NCBI RefSeq assembly: GCF_019933235.1
Contig: NZ_CP082945.1
Coordinates: forward strand, 3,162,001 to 3,226,000
From: Streptomyces angustmyceticus
GTDB taxonomy: Bacteria > Actinomycetota > Actinomycetes > Streptomycetales > Streptomycetaceae
Length of the DNA: 64,000 bases
Direction: 5' to 3'
Shown: piece by piece, positions 54,703-63,694 of the stretch
Position numbering within the stretch: position 1 is the first letter of the stretch
Layout: each line of letters starts with the position of its first letter
Notes under the pieces: model-generated
What the model was told of the DNA's origin: nothing
Seen by the model: only the letters and a program-made list of their open reading frames with translations
Databases searched by the model: none
Made by a program: the position numbers and the translations under genes

Positions 54703-55650
54703 ATGACCCAGCGCGAGCAGGCCGCCGCCGCCTTCGACGACCTCCACACCCGGCACGCAGCAGCGCTGATGCGGCAGACCTACCTGCTCACCGGGCGGCC
54801 GTGGCTCGCCCGGCGGGCCGTGGAACAGGGCTTCCGGCTGGCCTGGCAGCGCTGGCCGCAGGTCGCGGTGGACCCCGATCCGGCCGGGTGGGTGCGGGCA
54901 GCCGCCTACGAGTACGCGCTGAAACCGTGGCACCGGCTGTGCCCGGGGCTGCGGACCGCCCGCACGCCGCGGCAGTTCGCGGCGACCGGCGACCCCGCGG
55001 ACCGGGCGCTGCTGCGCGCGCTGCTGAGCCTGCCCGCCCCCTACCGGCGGGCGCTGCTGCTGCACGACGGGGTCGGGCTGGGGCTCTACGAGACCGCCGC
55101 GGAGATCGAGGCGAGCACGCCGGCCGCGGCCGGGCGGCTGACCCATGCGCGCGAGCGGATCGCCGCGCGGCTGCCGGAGCTGGGGCTCGACGGGCATCCG
55201 CCGGTGCGTCAGGGGGAGCTGCTGCGGACCCGGTTCACCGCACTGACGGCCGCTCAGCAGGTGACGCCCACCGCCGCGGAGCGGGTACGCAGCGACGCCG
55301 AACGCAGCGGTCTGCGGACCACGCGGGCGGGGTTCGGGCTGGCCGGGGCGTTCGTGCTGGTGCTGCTGGTGATGATGATCGCGACGCCGGACCACTACAC
55401 GCCGTCGCCGCACAAGCCCCTGGCGACCGCCCCGCAGATCCGCGTCTCACCGTCCGGGCGCCGTGGCACCCACGCGGACTTCGAGAAGACGGACACCGGG
55501 AAGGCGGACGTCGGCAAGGCGGGCGCCAGGAAGGCGGACGCCAGAAAGACGAGCCGCAGGAAGCCGCCCCGCAAGAAGCACCGCGACGCCGGCGTGCGGA
55601 AGCTGCTGCGTGAGCTCCGTGAGGCCCGGCTGGCGCCCGACGTCCGGTAG
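54703..55650 (+). CDS. Membrane-anchored ECF-sigma-like protein
   Basis: 315 residues. The N-terminal half resembles sigma region 2 (FDDLHTRHAAALMRQTYLLTGRPWLARRAVEQGFRLAWQRW...GWVRAAAYEYA) and region 4 (LLSLPAPYRRALLLHDGVGLGLYETAAEIEASTPAAAGRLTHARERIAARL). A TM helix follows at about 214-232 (GFGLAGAFVLVLLVMMIAT), then a repetitive Lys/Ala/Asp tail (KADVGKAGARKADARK) ending in a very basic stretch. True ECF sigmas are soluble, so this is probably a tethered regulator or a degenerate sigma. The ATG at 54703 has no ribosome site, which suggests a leaderless message. Confidence 0.75.
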   Translation: MTQREQAAAAFDDLHTRHAAALMRQTYLLTGRPWLARRAVEQGFRLAWQRWPQVAVDPDPAGWVRAAAYEYALKPWHRLCPGLRTARTPRQFAATGDPADRALLRALLSLPAPYRRALLLHDGVGLGLYETAAEIEASTPAAAGRLTHARERIAARLPELGLDGHPPVRQGELLRTRFTALTAAQQVTPTAAERVRSDAERSGLRTTRAGFGLAGAFVLVLLVMMIATPDHYTPSPHKPLATAPQIRVSPSGRRGTHADFEKTDTGKADVGKAGARKADARKTSRRKPPRKKHRDAGVRKLLRELREARLAPDVR

Positions 55651-55675
55651 GCGGGCCGGTCCCGCCCCGGAAACG

Positions 55676-55724
55676 CGACACCGCCGGACCCTGGCGCCAC
55701 GAGGGCGCGGGTCCGGCGGTGTCG
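55676..55724. terminator. Bidirectional terminator
   Basis: CGACACCGCCGGACCC (55676-55691) pairs perfectly with GGGTCCGGCGGTGTCG (55709-55724), with an inner GCGCC/GGCGC stem. It lies between convergent genes ending at 55650 and 55783. Confidence 0.85.
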
Positions 55725-55782
55725 AGGGCGGTGGCCGTCAGGAACGGGGTACGTCCCCTTCGGCGCGGGCGCCGGGAGGCAG

Positions 55783-56667
55783 TCAGCCGCCGAGGATCTC
55801 GCGGGCCAGCCGCGCGGTCTCCGACGGGGTCTTGCCGACCTTGACGCCGGCGGCCTCCAGGGCCTCCTTCTTCGCCTGGGCGGTGCCGGAGGAGCCGGAG
55901 ACGATGGCGCCGGCGTGGCCCATGGTCTTGCCCTCGGGCGCGGTGAAGCCCGCGACGTAGCCGACGACCGGCTTGGAGACGTTGGCCTTGATGAAGTCGG
56001 CCGCACGCTCCTCGGCGTCGCCGCCGATCTCACCGATCATCACGATCAGGTCGGTGTCGGGGTCCGCCTCGAACGCCTGGAGGGCGTCGATGTGGGTGGT
56101 GCCGATGACCGGGTCGCCACCGATGCCGACGGCCGACGAGAAGCCGATGTCGCGCAGCTCGTACATCATCTGGTAGGTCAGCGTGCCGGACTTCGACACC
56201 AGACCGATACGGCCGGGCTTGGTGATGTCGCCCGGGATGATGCCGGCGTTGGACTGGCCGGGGGTGATCAGGCCGGGGCAGTTCGGGCCGATGATCCGGG
56301 TCTTGTTGCCCTTGGCCTTGGCGTACGCCCAGAAGGCGGCGGAGTCGTGCACCGCGATGCCCTCGGTGATCACGACGGCCAGCGGGATCTCGGCGTCGAT
56401 CGCCTCGACGACGGCGGCCTTGGCAAAGGCCGGCGGCACGAAGAGGACGGACACGTCGGCGCCGGTCTTCTCCATCGCCTCGGCGACGGAGCCGAAGACG
56501 GGCACGTCGGTGCCGTCGAAGTCGACGCTGGTGCCGGCCTTGCGCGGGTTCACACCGCCGACGATGTTGGTGCCGTCACCGAGCATCAGCTTGGTGTGCT
56601 TCATGCCAGTGGCACCGGTCATGCCCTGGACGATGACCTTGCTTTCCTTGGTCAGGAAGATAGCCAT
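55783..56667 (-). CDS. sucD: Succinyl-CoA synthetase alpha subunit
   Basis: 294 residues. The CoA-binding Rossmann start [31 protein letters not shown], the [10 protein letters not shown] loop and the phosphohistidine loop [19 protein letters not shown] are seen. With SucC it converts succinyl-CoA to succinate with nucleotide triphosphate formation in the citric acid cycle. It follows sucC by 20 nt in one operon. Confidence 0.97.
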   Translation of the reverse strand: MAIFLTKESKVIVQGMTGATGMKHTKLMLGDGTNIVGGVNPRKAGTSVDFDGTDVPVFGSVAEAMEKTGADVSVLFVPPAFAKAAVVEAIDAEIPLAVVITEGIAVHDSAAFWAYAKAKGNKTRIIGPNCPGLITPGQSNAGIIPGDITKPGRIGLVSKSGTLTYQMMYELRDIGFSSAVGIGGDPVIGTTHIDALQAFEADPDTDLIVMIGEIGGDAEERAADFIKANVSKPVVGYVAGFTAPEGKTMGHAGAIVSGSSGTAQAKKEALEAAGVKVGKTPSETARLAREILGG

Positions 56668-56687
56668 GGTTGTTGTGTCCTCGTCCT

Positions 56688-57863
56688 TTACTTAGCAGCC
56701 AGCTCGGCGGCCTTGTCGGCCGCGCCGTCCATGGTGTCCACGCGCTGCACCAGCGGGTGGTTGGCCTTCGACAGGATCTCGCGGCCGAGCTCCGCGTTGT
56801 TGCCGTCGAGGCGCACGACCAGGGGCTTGTTGACGTCCTCGCCCTTGGACTTGAGCAGCTCCAGGGCCTGGACGATGCCGTTGGCGACCTCGTCGCACGC
56901 GGTGATGCCACCGAAGACGTTGACGAACACGGACTTGACGTCCGGGTCGCCGAGGATGATCTCCAGGCCGTTCGCCATGACCTCGGCGGAGGCGCCGCCG
57001 CCGATGTCGAGGAAGTTGGCGGGCTTGACGTTGCTGTGCTTCTCGCCGGCGTAGGCGACGACGTCCAGGGTGCTCATGACGAGACCCGCGCCGTTGCCGA
57101 TGATGCCGACCTGGCCGTCGAGCTTGACGTAGTTCAGGCCCTTGGCCTTGGCAGCGGCCTCGAGCGGGTTGGCCGCGTCCTTGTCCTCCAGGGCCTCGTG
57201 CTCCGGCTGGCGGAACTCGGCGTTCTCATCCAGGGACACCTTGCCGTCGAGGGCGATGACGTCACCGCTGGCGACCTTGGCGAGCGGGTTGACCTCGACG
57301 AGGAGCGCGTCCTCGGCGACGAAGGTCTTCCACAGCGTCACCATGACGTCGGCGACCTTCTCGGCGACCTCGGCCGGGAACTTCGCCTGGGCGACGATCT
57401 CGCGGGCCTTCTCGATCGTGACGCCCTCGTTGGCGTCGACCGGGACCTTCGCGAGCTCGTCGGGGCGGGTCGCCGCGACCTCTTCGATGTCCATGCCGCC
57501 GGCGACGGAGGCCATGGCCAGGAAGGTGCGGTTGGTGCGGTCGAGGAGGTACGAGACGTAGTACTCCTCGGCGATCTCCGGAGCGGTCTCGGCGATCATC
57601 ACCTTGTGGACCGTGTGGCCCTTGATGTCCATGCCCAGGATCTGACCGGCCTTCTCGACCGCGTCGTCCTCGCTGGTGGCCAGCTTCACGCCGCCGGCCT
57701 TGCCGCGGCCACCGACCTTCACCTGCGCCTTGACGACCGACTTGCCGCCCAGCCGCTGGGTCGCCTCGCGCGCCGCCTCAGGCGTGTCGATGACTTCACC
57801 GGCCAGCACCGGTACACCGTGCTTGGCGAAGAGGTCCCTCGCCTGGTACTCGAACAGGTCCAC
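56688..57863 (-). CDS. sucC: Succinyl-CoA synthetase beta subunit
   Basis: 391 residues. The N-terminal [22 protein letters not shown], the ATP-grasp stretch [29 protein letters not shown], and the C-terminal [20 protein letters not shown] with [18 protein letters not shown] identify the nucleotide-binding subunit. A GTG start at 57863 follows AAGGGACGG. First gene of sucCD; its upstream region is long and G/C-rich. Confidence 0.97.
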   Translation of the reverse strand: MDLFEYQARDLFAKHGVPVLAGEVIDTPEAAREATQRLGGKSVVKAQVKVGGRGKAGGVKLATSEDDAVEKAGQILGMDIKGHTVHKVMIAETAPEIAEEYYVSYLLDRTNRTFLAMASVAGGMDIEEVAATRPDELAKVPVDANEGVTIEKAREIVAQAKFPAEVAEKVADVMVTLWKTFVAEDALLVEVNPLAKVASGDVIALDGKVSLDENAEFRQPEHEALEDKDAANPLEAAAKAKGLNYVKLDGQVGIIGNGAGLVMSTLDVVAYAGEKHSNVKPANFLDIGGGASAEVMANGLEIILGDPDVKSVFVNVFGGITACDEVANGIVQALELLKSKGEDVNKPLVVRLDGNNAELGREILSKANHPLVQRVDTMDGAADKAAELAAK

Positions 57864-58854
57864 GCGCGTCCGTCCCTTGTCTTCTCAGAATCGCCGTAGT
57901 GATCGCGGTTCGTTCGTCTGCGATGGGCGTGCCGCGAAGGGCAACGTGACGGCGCTGTCACTGAGGGAGGCGTACACGGTGACCGGATACGCGGCATGTC
58001 CGTCCCGCAGGTTATCGCCGCTGGACGTGCGGCCCTAAATCGCAGATCACACTCCAGCGGTGATTACCATCACAGATCTTTTGGCCAAGTTACGCCTTCT
58101 CGGGATTTCTGCATGTCGTCGGCCGGTTTGTCGTGAGGTGGCTTGTCCGGGGCGGGATTGTCCGGAGGGGTGCCCCCCGGGGGGCCGGAGGGTGTCCGGG
58201 GGGGGGACCGGAGGGCGTCCGGGGGCCGGGGTGCCCGGGGGCCTGGGCGGTTGCGGGCGGTGCCGGGCGGAGGGCGTCGGGACGTACCGCCCGTGGGCCG
58301 TCGGCCGGACGACGACCCGCGGGCGAGGGCCCGGCCCGGCGAAGACCCCGACACCCCGCGGCCCGTTGTCACTCGGCGGACGGGCTCACGTCGCGCATCC
58401 GCCGCGATCTCCTCCCGGTACGCCTCTGTGCGCCCCGGCTCCGGCGATTCCGGTTCCGGTGGCGCGGGAATCCGTAAGGGCAGGGGAATCCATGGGGTCA
58501 CGGGAATCCGGGGACGCGGGAATCCGTAGGGGCACCCGAATCGCGCCGCACCGAAATCCACGGCGCCGTCGCCTCGCCCCGCACCCAGCGGGCCTCCGCA
58601 GGCGGGTCGGAAAGACCGCTTGACCCTTCAACTTCGCGCTGCAGACACTGTCTTGACCATCCACGGGTACACAGGCACCAGGAGCCACACCCACTTCAGG
58701 CACTGCCGGCTTCGTCCCGCTTCCCCCTTTCTCGCTTTCCCGGACCCCTCTCACCCGGCGCCGGGAGCGACCTACGGCGCGGCGGGTCCGGCGCCGGGCA
58801 GGGCACAGACCACCGCGGCGGCCGAAGCCGCGGTCGACGTAGGAGGTACGGCCG
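57864..58854. other. Long gap between sucC and the amidase gene
   Basis: 991 bases of divergent promoter DNA. 57864-58060 holds the sucC leader. 58140-58300 is extremely G-rich on the plus strand. 58466-58525 has four GGGAATCC repeats. 58620-58625 is TTGACC, a possible -35 element for the amidase. Frames on both strands are Pro/Arg/Gly-rich and were rejected as genes. Confidence 0.5.
58466..58525. repeat. Four direct GGGAATCC repeats
   Basis: GGGAATCC starts at 58466, 58484, 58502 and 58518, a period of 18, 18 and 16 nt. Two copies share the longer GCGGGAATCCGTA. Direct orientation and near-regular period suggest a protein-binding array or a slippage-born repeat. Confidence 0.75.
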
Positions 58855-59736
58855 ATGGCCACTCCCCTGACCGCGAGCAAGCTGATCGCGGCGCTGCGCG
58901 ACGAGGGCCTGGTGGTCCACGAGGTCCGCGACTGGCGCGAGCACAACCGGAACTCCAAGGGCCCCTGGGGACCGACGCACGGCGTGATGCTGCATCACAC
59001 CGCCACCCAGGGCACCGACAGCTCGGTGAACCTGTGTTACGACGGGCGCTCCGACCTGCCGGGGCCGCTGTGCCACGGCGTGATCGACAAAGCGGGCGAG
59101 GTCCACCTCGTCGGCAACGGCCGCGCCAACCACGCCGGACTCGGCGACGCCGACGTCCTGCGCGCGGTGATCAACGAGGACTCGCCCCTGCCGCCGGACA
59201 ACGCCGCGGACACCGACGGCAACCGCTACTTCTACGGCTTCGAATGCATCAACCTCGGCGACGGCAAGGACCCTTGGCCCACGGAGCAGCGGGTCGCGAT
59301 GGAGAAGGCCGCGGCGGCGATCTGCCGGGCGCACGGCTGGACCGAGCGCTCGGTGATCGGGCACCTCGAATGGCAGCCGGGGAAGGTCGATCCGCGGGGC
59401 GCCGGAGTCGGGATGGACGACCTGCGGGGCCGGATCAAGAAGCGGCTGGCGAAGCCGCCGGAGGGCTCGCCGGAACCGCAGCAGCCGGCGTACGAGCCCT
59501 TCCCCGGCCAGGCGTTCTTCCGGACCGGGGCCCGCAGTCCGGTGATCACGGCGATGGGCGAGCGGCTGGTGGCCGAGGGCTGCGGCCATTACGAGGTCGG
59601 CCCCGGCCCGGAGTGGACGGAGGCGGACCGGACGTCGTACGCGGCCTGGCAGCGCAAGCTCGGCTTCCACGGCAAGGACGCGGACGGGGTGCCGGGGAAG
59701 GTCAGCTGGGACCGCTTGCGGGTGCCGAAGTCGTAG
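58855..59736 (+). CDS. N-acetylmuramoyl-L-alanine amidase with peptidoglycan-binding C-terminus
   Basis: 293 residues. The amidase_2 fold shows the zinc His pair start in GVMLHHTATQG, CHGVIDKAGEVHLVGNGRANHAG, YFYGFECINLGDG and the second zinc side in ERSVIGHLEWQPGKVDPRG. The C-terminal about 80 residues (FPGQAFFRTGARSPVITAMGERLVAEGC...YAAWQRKLGFHGKDADGVPGKVSWDRL) form a peptidoglycan-binding domain. It cleaves the MurNAc-peptide amide bond. No signal peptide is visible, and the layout is that of phage-like endolysins, but no phage genes surround it. AGGAGGT precedes the ATG. Confidence 0.92.
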   Translation: MATPLTASKLIAALRDEGLVVHEVRDWREHNRNSKGPWGPTHGVMLHHTATQGTDSSVNLCYDGRSDLPGPLCHGVIDKAGEVHLVGNGRANHAGLGDADVLRAVINEDSPLPPDNAADTDGNRYFYGFECINLGDGKDPWPTEQRVAMEKAAAAICRAHGWTERSVIGHLEWQPGKVDPRGAGVGMDDLRGRIKKRLAKPPEGSPEPQQPAYEPFPGQAFFRTGARSPVITAMGERLVAEGCGHYEVGPGPEWTEADRTSYAAWQRKLGFHGKDADGVPGKVSWDRLRVPKS

Positions 59737-59875
59737 GCGGGGGTGCCGGATTGGCGTGGGGTGTGGGGTGTAGGACGTGGGGCGGGCGTGGGGCGTGGGG
59801 CTGGTGCCGTCCGGCAAGGGGGCGGTCCTGCGGTCCGGGCGCTGCTCCGCACGGCCGTGGCACGGAAAACACCAA

Positions 59876-59912
59876 AGCCGGGCGGTCCTCCCCCACAGAG
59901 GACCGCCCGGCT
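59876..59912. terminator. Bidirectional terminator
   Basis: AGCCGGGCGGTCCTC (59876-59890) pairs perfectly with GAGGACCGCCCGGCT (59898-59912), loop CCCCACA, between convergent genes ending at 59736 and 59978. Confidence 0.85.
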
Positions 59913-59977
59913 GTTCATGGGTGTTCCGGCGTCGGCCGCCGCCGCGGCCGATCGACCGGTGGTGTCGGCCTGGGGCC

Positions 59978-61369
59978 TCAGACCGCCTGGACCGGCAGGG
60001 CCGGGAGCGCCGGCAGGGCCGGGATGTTGGCGGCGTTGGTCAGGTCGGCCAGGTTGGCGGGCACGGCCGGGGCGGCGACGGCGTCGGCCAGGCGGGCCGG
60101 GACGGCGTCGGTCACGTGGGCCGGGACGACGTCGGTCACGTGGGCGGGCACGGCGGGCACGGCCGGAACCGCGTCCGTCACGTGGGCCGGAACCGCGGGC
60201 ACCGACGGAACGGCCGGGACGGCGGGGACGGCCGGGACGGCGGGGACTGCGGGAACGGCCGGGACGGCCGGCAGGGACTTGACCGGGGTCAGGCCCTGCA
60301 CGCCGGCGACGGCCTTGCCTGCGGTGCCCTGGGCGTCGGTCGCCACCACGGCCGTCAGGCCCTGCGCGAACGGGGTGACGTCGGCGGCGGCGCCCCCGGC
60401 GAAGGCCACGGCGTCGGTCGCCCTGCCCTGCACGAACGGCACCGCGTCGGCGGCCACACCCTGGGCGAACGGCACCGCGTCGGCTGCGGCACCCCGCACG
60501 AACAGCTGCGCCTGGCCGCCGACCGTGAGCACGAACGGGGTCGCCTGGCCGGCCGCGTCACCCGCGAGGTGACCGGCACCGCCGACCGCGCCCTGCGCGA
60601 CCGGAACGACCTTCACGACGACCCGGCGGGCGACGGGCGGCAGCACGTCGGAGGCCGCCTGGTCCACGGCCGGACGGGCGGTGGCCAGGGCACCCTGCGC
60701 CTGCTTCGTCAGCTGCTCGGGGCGTACGCCCGCACCGGCGAGACCGGCGAGCAGGTTGTCGGCCGAGCCCGGAGCCTTGGGCAGCGCGGGGGCCTTGGGC
60801 AGCGCCGGGGTGGCGGGCAGGCCCTGGGGCAGGCCGCCGGGGAGGTGGGCGGAGGGGACGCCGGGGGTGGCGGGCAGCGACGGAACGGCGGGCAGCGTGC
60901 CGTTCGTGAGGCGGCCCGCGGTGCCGAGGTCCGCGGTCTTCGCCGCCTTCTTGACGGTCTTGACGGCCTTCTTGGCCTTCTTCAGGCCGGCGGCCTTCCG
61001 CACCTCACCGGTCTTCGGCAGGCCGGCGCCGTGGGCCTGCTTCTGCACGCCGTCCACCGCACCGGTGACGTCGCCGACCTGCGGCAGCTTGCCGGTGGGC
61101 AGGTCCTGGGCGGACACGTCGCCGCCGAGCGCGCCGGTGGCCTTGCCCGCCGTCTCCTTGGCGGTCGTGGTGACGGACTTCGCCGTCTTCGTCACGGTGC
61201 CGGCCACGCCACCGGCGGGCAGCTGCCCGGCGGTGTCGGTCACCGTCCCGGTGGCCGGCAGGTCCGAACCGACGGGCAGCTCGGCGGCGTTGGCGGCGAC
61301 GGAGCCGAGGGCCCACAGGCCGGTGGCGGCAGCGGCGACGACGATGGAACGGCGGATGTTGGAGCGCAT
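59978..61369 (-). CDS. Secreted Ala/Val/Pro-rich repeat protein
   Basis: 463 residues. A signal peptide (MRSNIRRSIVVAAAATGLWALGSVAANA) precedes a low-complexity chain: Lys-rich KKAKKAVKTVKKAAKTA, repeated PALPKAP, repeated ADAVPFAQGVA, then a run of PAVPAVPAVP units and AHVTDAVP repeats near the C-terminus. There is no Cys in the mature part and no enzymatic motif. It is probably a cell-wall-associated or extracellular structural protein. The ATG at 61369 is chosen by the signal peptide. The following gene upstream (61464) encodes another such protein. Confidence 0.8.
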   Translation of the reverse strand: MRSNIRRSIVVAAAATGLWALGSVAANAAELPVGSDLPATGTVTDTAGQLPAGGVAGTVTKTAKSVTTTAKETAGKATGALGGDVSAQDLPTGKLPQVGDVTGAVDGVQKQAHGAGLPKTGEVRKAAGLKKAKKAVKTVKKAAKTADLGTAGRLTNGTLPAVPSLPATPGVPSAHLPGGLPQGLPATPALPKAPALPKAPGSADNLLAGLAGAGVRPEQLTKQAQGALATARPAVDQAASDVLPPVARRVVVKVVPVAQGAVGGAGHLAGDAAGQATPFVLTVGGQAQLFVRGAAADAVPFAQGVAADAVPFVQGRATDAVAFAGGAAADVTPFAQGLTAVVATDAQGTAGKAVAGVQGLTPVKSLPAVPAVPAVPAVPAVPAVPAVPSVPAVPAHVTDAVPAVPAVPAHVTDVVPAHVTDAVPARLADAVAAPAVPANLADLTNAANIPALPALPALPVQAV

Positions 61370-61463
61370 GGAGGTGAAGTCCTTCGAATTCAAAAAGGGG
61401 TGAAAGGGCAGACCTGTCCCGCCCCCGCGCGGCAGGTCAGTTACAGACGCGGAGCGGTCTGCC

Positions 61464-62339
61464 CTAGCCCGGGAATTCGAGGATGTCTTCGGCACGCCGA
61501 CGCGTCGGAGCGCCATCGGCCGTGCGGACGCCACCGGGCAGCAGCCGGAAGCGCAGGGAGTCCGCCGGGGAGGCGGCGTGCTGGTCCCCGGCACGGGGAC
61601 CGTGGCCGTCGCCGGCGGTGTGCGGGGCAGGCGTCATCGGGGCCTGCGGGCACGGGCCCGGAAGGCCGTCATGGCCCGGGGCGTGCTGCTCGTGGGCGGC
61701 GGCCGAGGGGTGCCCGGCGGCCGGCAGGGCCAGGCCCTCGACGAGGTGCGACGGCTGGGCGGCGGGCGCGTCGGCAGCCTGGCCAGCGGTGCGCTGACCG
61801 GCCGTCGGGACGTCGCCCTGCGCACCGCCGTGCTGGTGCCGCTCGCCGTCTCCGGGGCGCGTGGTGTCCGCACCGGACGGGAGGTGCACGGGCAGCGCGG
61901 CGCCTGCCGAGTCCCCGACCTCCCGCACGACGCGGCTCACCGGTCCGGTGACCCGGCCGGTGACCGGCGCGGCCTGCTCTGCGGCGGGCCGTACGGTCTT
62001 CGCCACCGCGCCGGACGCGGCGTGGGTGCGCTCGGCGAGCTTCGCGCCGGACGCCTTGCCCCGCCGTTCGAGGGCGGAGCCGGAGCCCCGCAGGCGGGTC
62101 GCCGCCCCGTCCCGGGTGGCGGCCCGGTCCGGGGTGGACGCCTCGGCCGCGGCCTTGGCCGGGGCGGAGGCCCCGGTCAGGTCCGCACTCCGCGTGCGGT
62201 CCGCGGCATGGGCGCCGGGACCGAAGGCGAAGCCGAGGGCGACAAAGCCCACCAGGAAGAGCCCGGCCAGCAGCGCACGCCGCGCGACCACCGTGCGCGA
62301 CAGGCGCACGGCGGCAGGCAGGGCGAACACAGCAGACAA
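61464..62339 (-). CDS. Secreted Ala/His-rich protein with N-terminal membrane signal
   Basis: 291 residues. The N-terminus VARRALLAGLFLVGFVALGFAFGPGAHA is a signal peptide or anchor; the rest is Ala/Thr/Gly/Arg-rich with His-rich patches (ERHQHGGAQG, AAHEQHAPGHDG). No domain is recognised. The TTG at 62339 has GGAAGG 7 nt upstream; a GTG at 62330 is an alternative. It lies 94 nt before the Val-Pro repeat protein in the same direction and may be co-transcribed with it. Confidence 0.7.
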   Translation of the reverse strand: MSAVFALPAAVRLSRTVVARRALLAGLFLVGFVALGFAFGPGAHAADRTRSADLTGASAPAKAAAEASTPDRAATRDGAATRLRGSGSALERRGKASGAKLAERTHAASGAVAKTVRPAAEQAAPVTGRVTGPVSRVVREVGDSAGAALPVHLPSGADTTRPGDGERHQHGGAQGDVPTAGQRTAGQAADAPAAQPSHLVEGLALPAAGHPSAAAHEQHAPGHDGLPGPCPQAPMTPAPHTAGDGHGPRAGDQHAASPADSLRFRLLPGGVRTADGAPTRRRAEDILEFPG

Positions 62340-62473
62340 GGAGGGACCTTCCCCTACGGACGGGGACAGCCGGGCCAGGCGGCCTCGGCGTCACGCGCGT
62401 CGCGGGCGATCGAGCGATGGCCTGATCCTTGCACGAGGTGCCAGGTGCCGCGCAACTCCCCCCGGGGGTCCTG

Positions 62474-63694
62474 TCACCGTTGCTCCGCCATGTCCGGTAT
62501 GGGCAGCGGCCGCTTCTCGATCGCGGCCGCCATCACGTCGGGAAACAGGTCCGGGGTGCAGGCGAACGCCGGTGCGCCCAGGGCCGCGAGGGCCGCCGCG
62601 TGGTCCCGGTCGTAGGCGGGCGCCCCCTCGTCGGAGAGGGCGAGCAGCGTCACGAACTGCACGCCGGACGCCTTCATCGCCGCGACCCGCTTGAGCATCT
62701 CGTCCCGGATGCCGCCCTCGTAGAGGTCGCTGATGAGGACGACGACGGTTTCGGTGGGGCGGGTGATGCGGGACTGGCAGTAGGCGAGCGCACGGTTGAT
62801 GTCCGTGCCGCCGCCGAGCTGGGTGCCGAAGAGGACGTCGACCGGGTCGTCCAGTTGGTCCGTCAGGTCGACGACCGCGGTGTCGAAGACGACGAGCCGG
62901 GTGTCGAGGGCCCGCATGGAGGCGAGCACCGCGCCGAACACCGAGGCGTAGACGACCGAGGCGGCCATCGAACCGGACTGGTCGATGCAGAGCACCACGT
63001 CCTTCTTCACCGACTGCGCCGCCCGGCCGTAGCCGATCAGCCGCTCGGGCACGACCGTGCGGTACTCGGGGAGGTAGTTCTTGAGGTTCGCCCGGATCGT
63101 GCGGTCCCAGTCGATGTCGCGGTGGCGCGGCCGGCTGATCCGGGCGGAGCGGTCCAGGGCGCCGGTGAGGGTGGCGCGGGTGCGCTGCGCCAGCTTCTTC
63201 TCCAGCTGCTCGACGACCTTGCGGACGACGGCGCGGGCGGTCTCCTTGGTGGTCTCCGGCATGACCTTGTTGAGCGAGAGCAGGGTGCCCACCAGGTGCA
63301 CATCCGCCTCGACGGCCTCCAGCATCTCCGGCTCCAGCAGCAGCACGGACAGCCCCAGCCGGTCGATGGCGTCGCGCTGCATCACCTGCACCACGGACGA
63401 CGGGAAGTACGTACGGATGTCGCCGAGCCAGCGGGCCACCCCGGGCGCCGAGGCCCCGAGCCCCGCCGACCGCCGGCCGCCGGTCCCGTTGGCGCCGTTG
63501 GCCTTCTCCCGGCCGTAGAGCGAGGCCAGCGCCCCGTCCATCGCCGCGTCCCGCCCCCGGAGTTCACACCCCGTCCCGTCCGCCCCACCCCCACCGAGCA
63601 CCATCCGCCACCGCCGCAGCCGCTCGGGGTCGGGGGTGGGGGCCGGGGCAGTGGTCGCGAGGGTGGTGGTCGGGTCCGGTGTCGTGCGGGTCAT
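62474..63694 (-). CDS. VWA-domain protein (CoxE-like)
   Basis: 406 residues. The N-terminal half (WRMVLGGGGADGTGCELRGRDAAMDGALASLYG; WLGDIRTYFPSSVVQVMQRDAIDRLGL) leads to a C-terminal von Willebrand A domain with the metal site DQSGSM (DxSxS), GGGTDINRAL (conserved Thr/Asp) and VVLISDLYEGG. Such proteins work with MoxR AAA+ ATPases and DUF5682 proteins in one cluster, probably as a metal-dependent chaperone-like complex. Its ATG overlaps the stop of the upstream gene (ATGA at 63694-63691). Confidence 0.9.
   Translation of the reverse strand: MTRTTPDPTTTLATTAPAPTPDPERLRRWRMVLGGGGADGTGCELRGRDAAMDGALASLYGREKANGANGTGGRRSAGLGASAPGVARWLGDIRTYFPSSVVQVMQRDAIDRLGLSVLLLEPEMLEAVEADVHLVGTLLSLNKVMPETTKETARAVVRKVVEQLEKKLAQRTRATLTGALDRSARISRPRHRDIDWDRTIRANLKNYLPEYRTVVPERLIGYGRAAQSVKKDVVLCIDQSGSMAASVVYASVFGAVLASMRALDTRLVVFDTAVVDLTDQLDDPVDVLFGTQLGGGTDINRALAYCQSRITRPTETVVVLISDLYEGGIRDEMLKRVAAMKASGVQFVTLLALSDEGAPAYDRDHAAALAALGAPAFACTPDLFPDVMAAAIEKRPLPIPDMAEQR

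Noticed and set aside
58070..58561. A 163-codon minus-strand frame with IPLPLRIPAPPE-like repeats
   Set aside because: Low-complexity Pro/Arg/Ser translation, no ribosome site or family, and it overlaps the GGGAATCC repeats; treated as non-coding.
58620..58854. Possible c-di-AMP (ydaO) riboswitch before the peptidoglycan amidase
   Set aside because: Cell-wall hydrolase genes in streptomycetes often have this RNA, but I could not see its conserved blocks here.
58855..59736. Prophage remnant suggested by the endolysin-like amidase
   Set aside because: No holin, integrase, tail or capsid genes nearby; the flanking genes are core metabolism.
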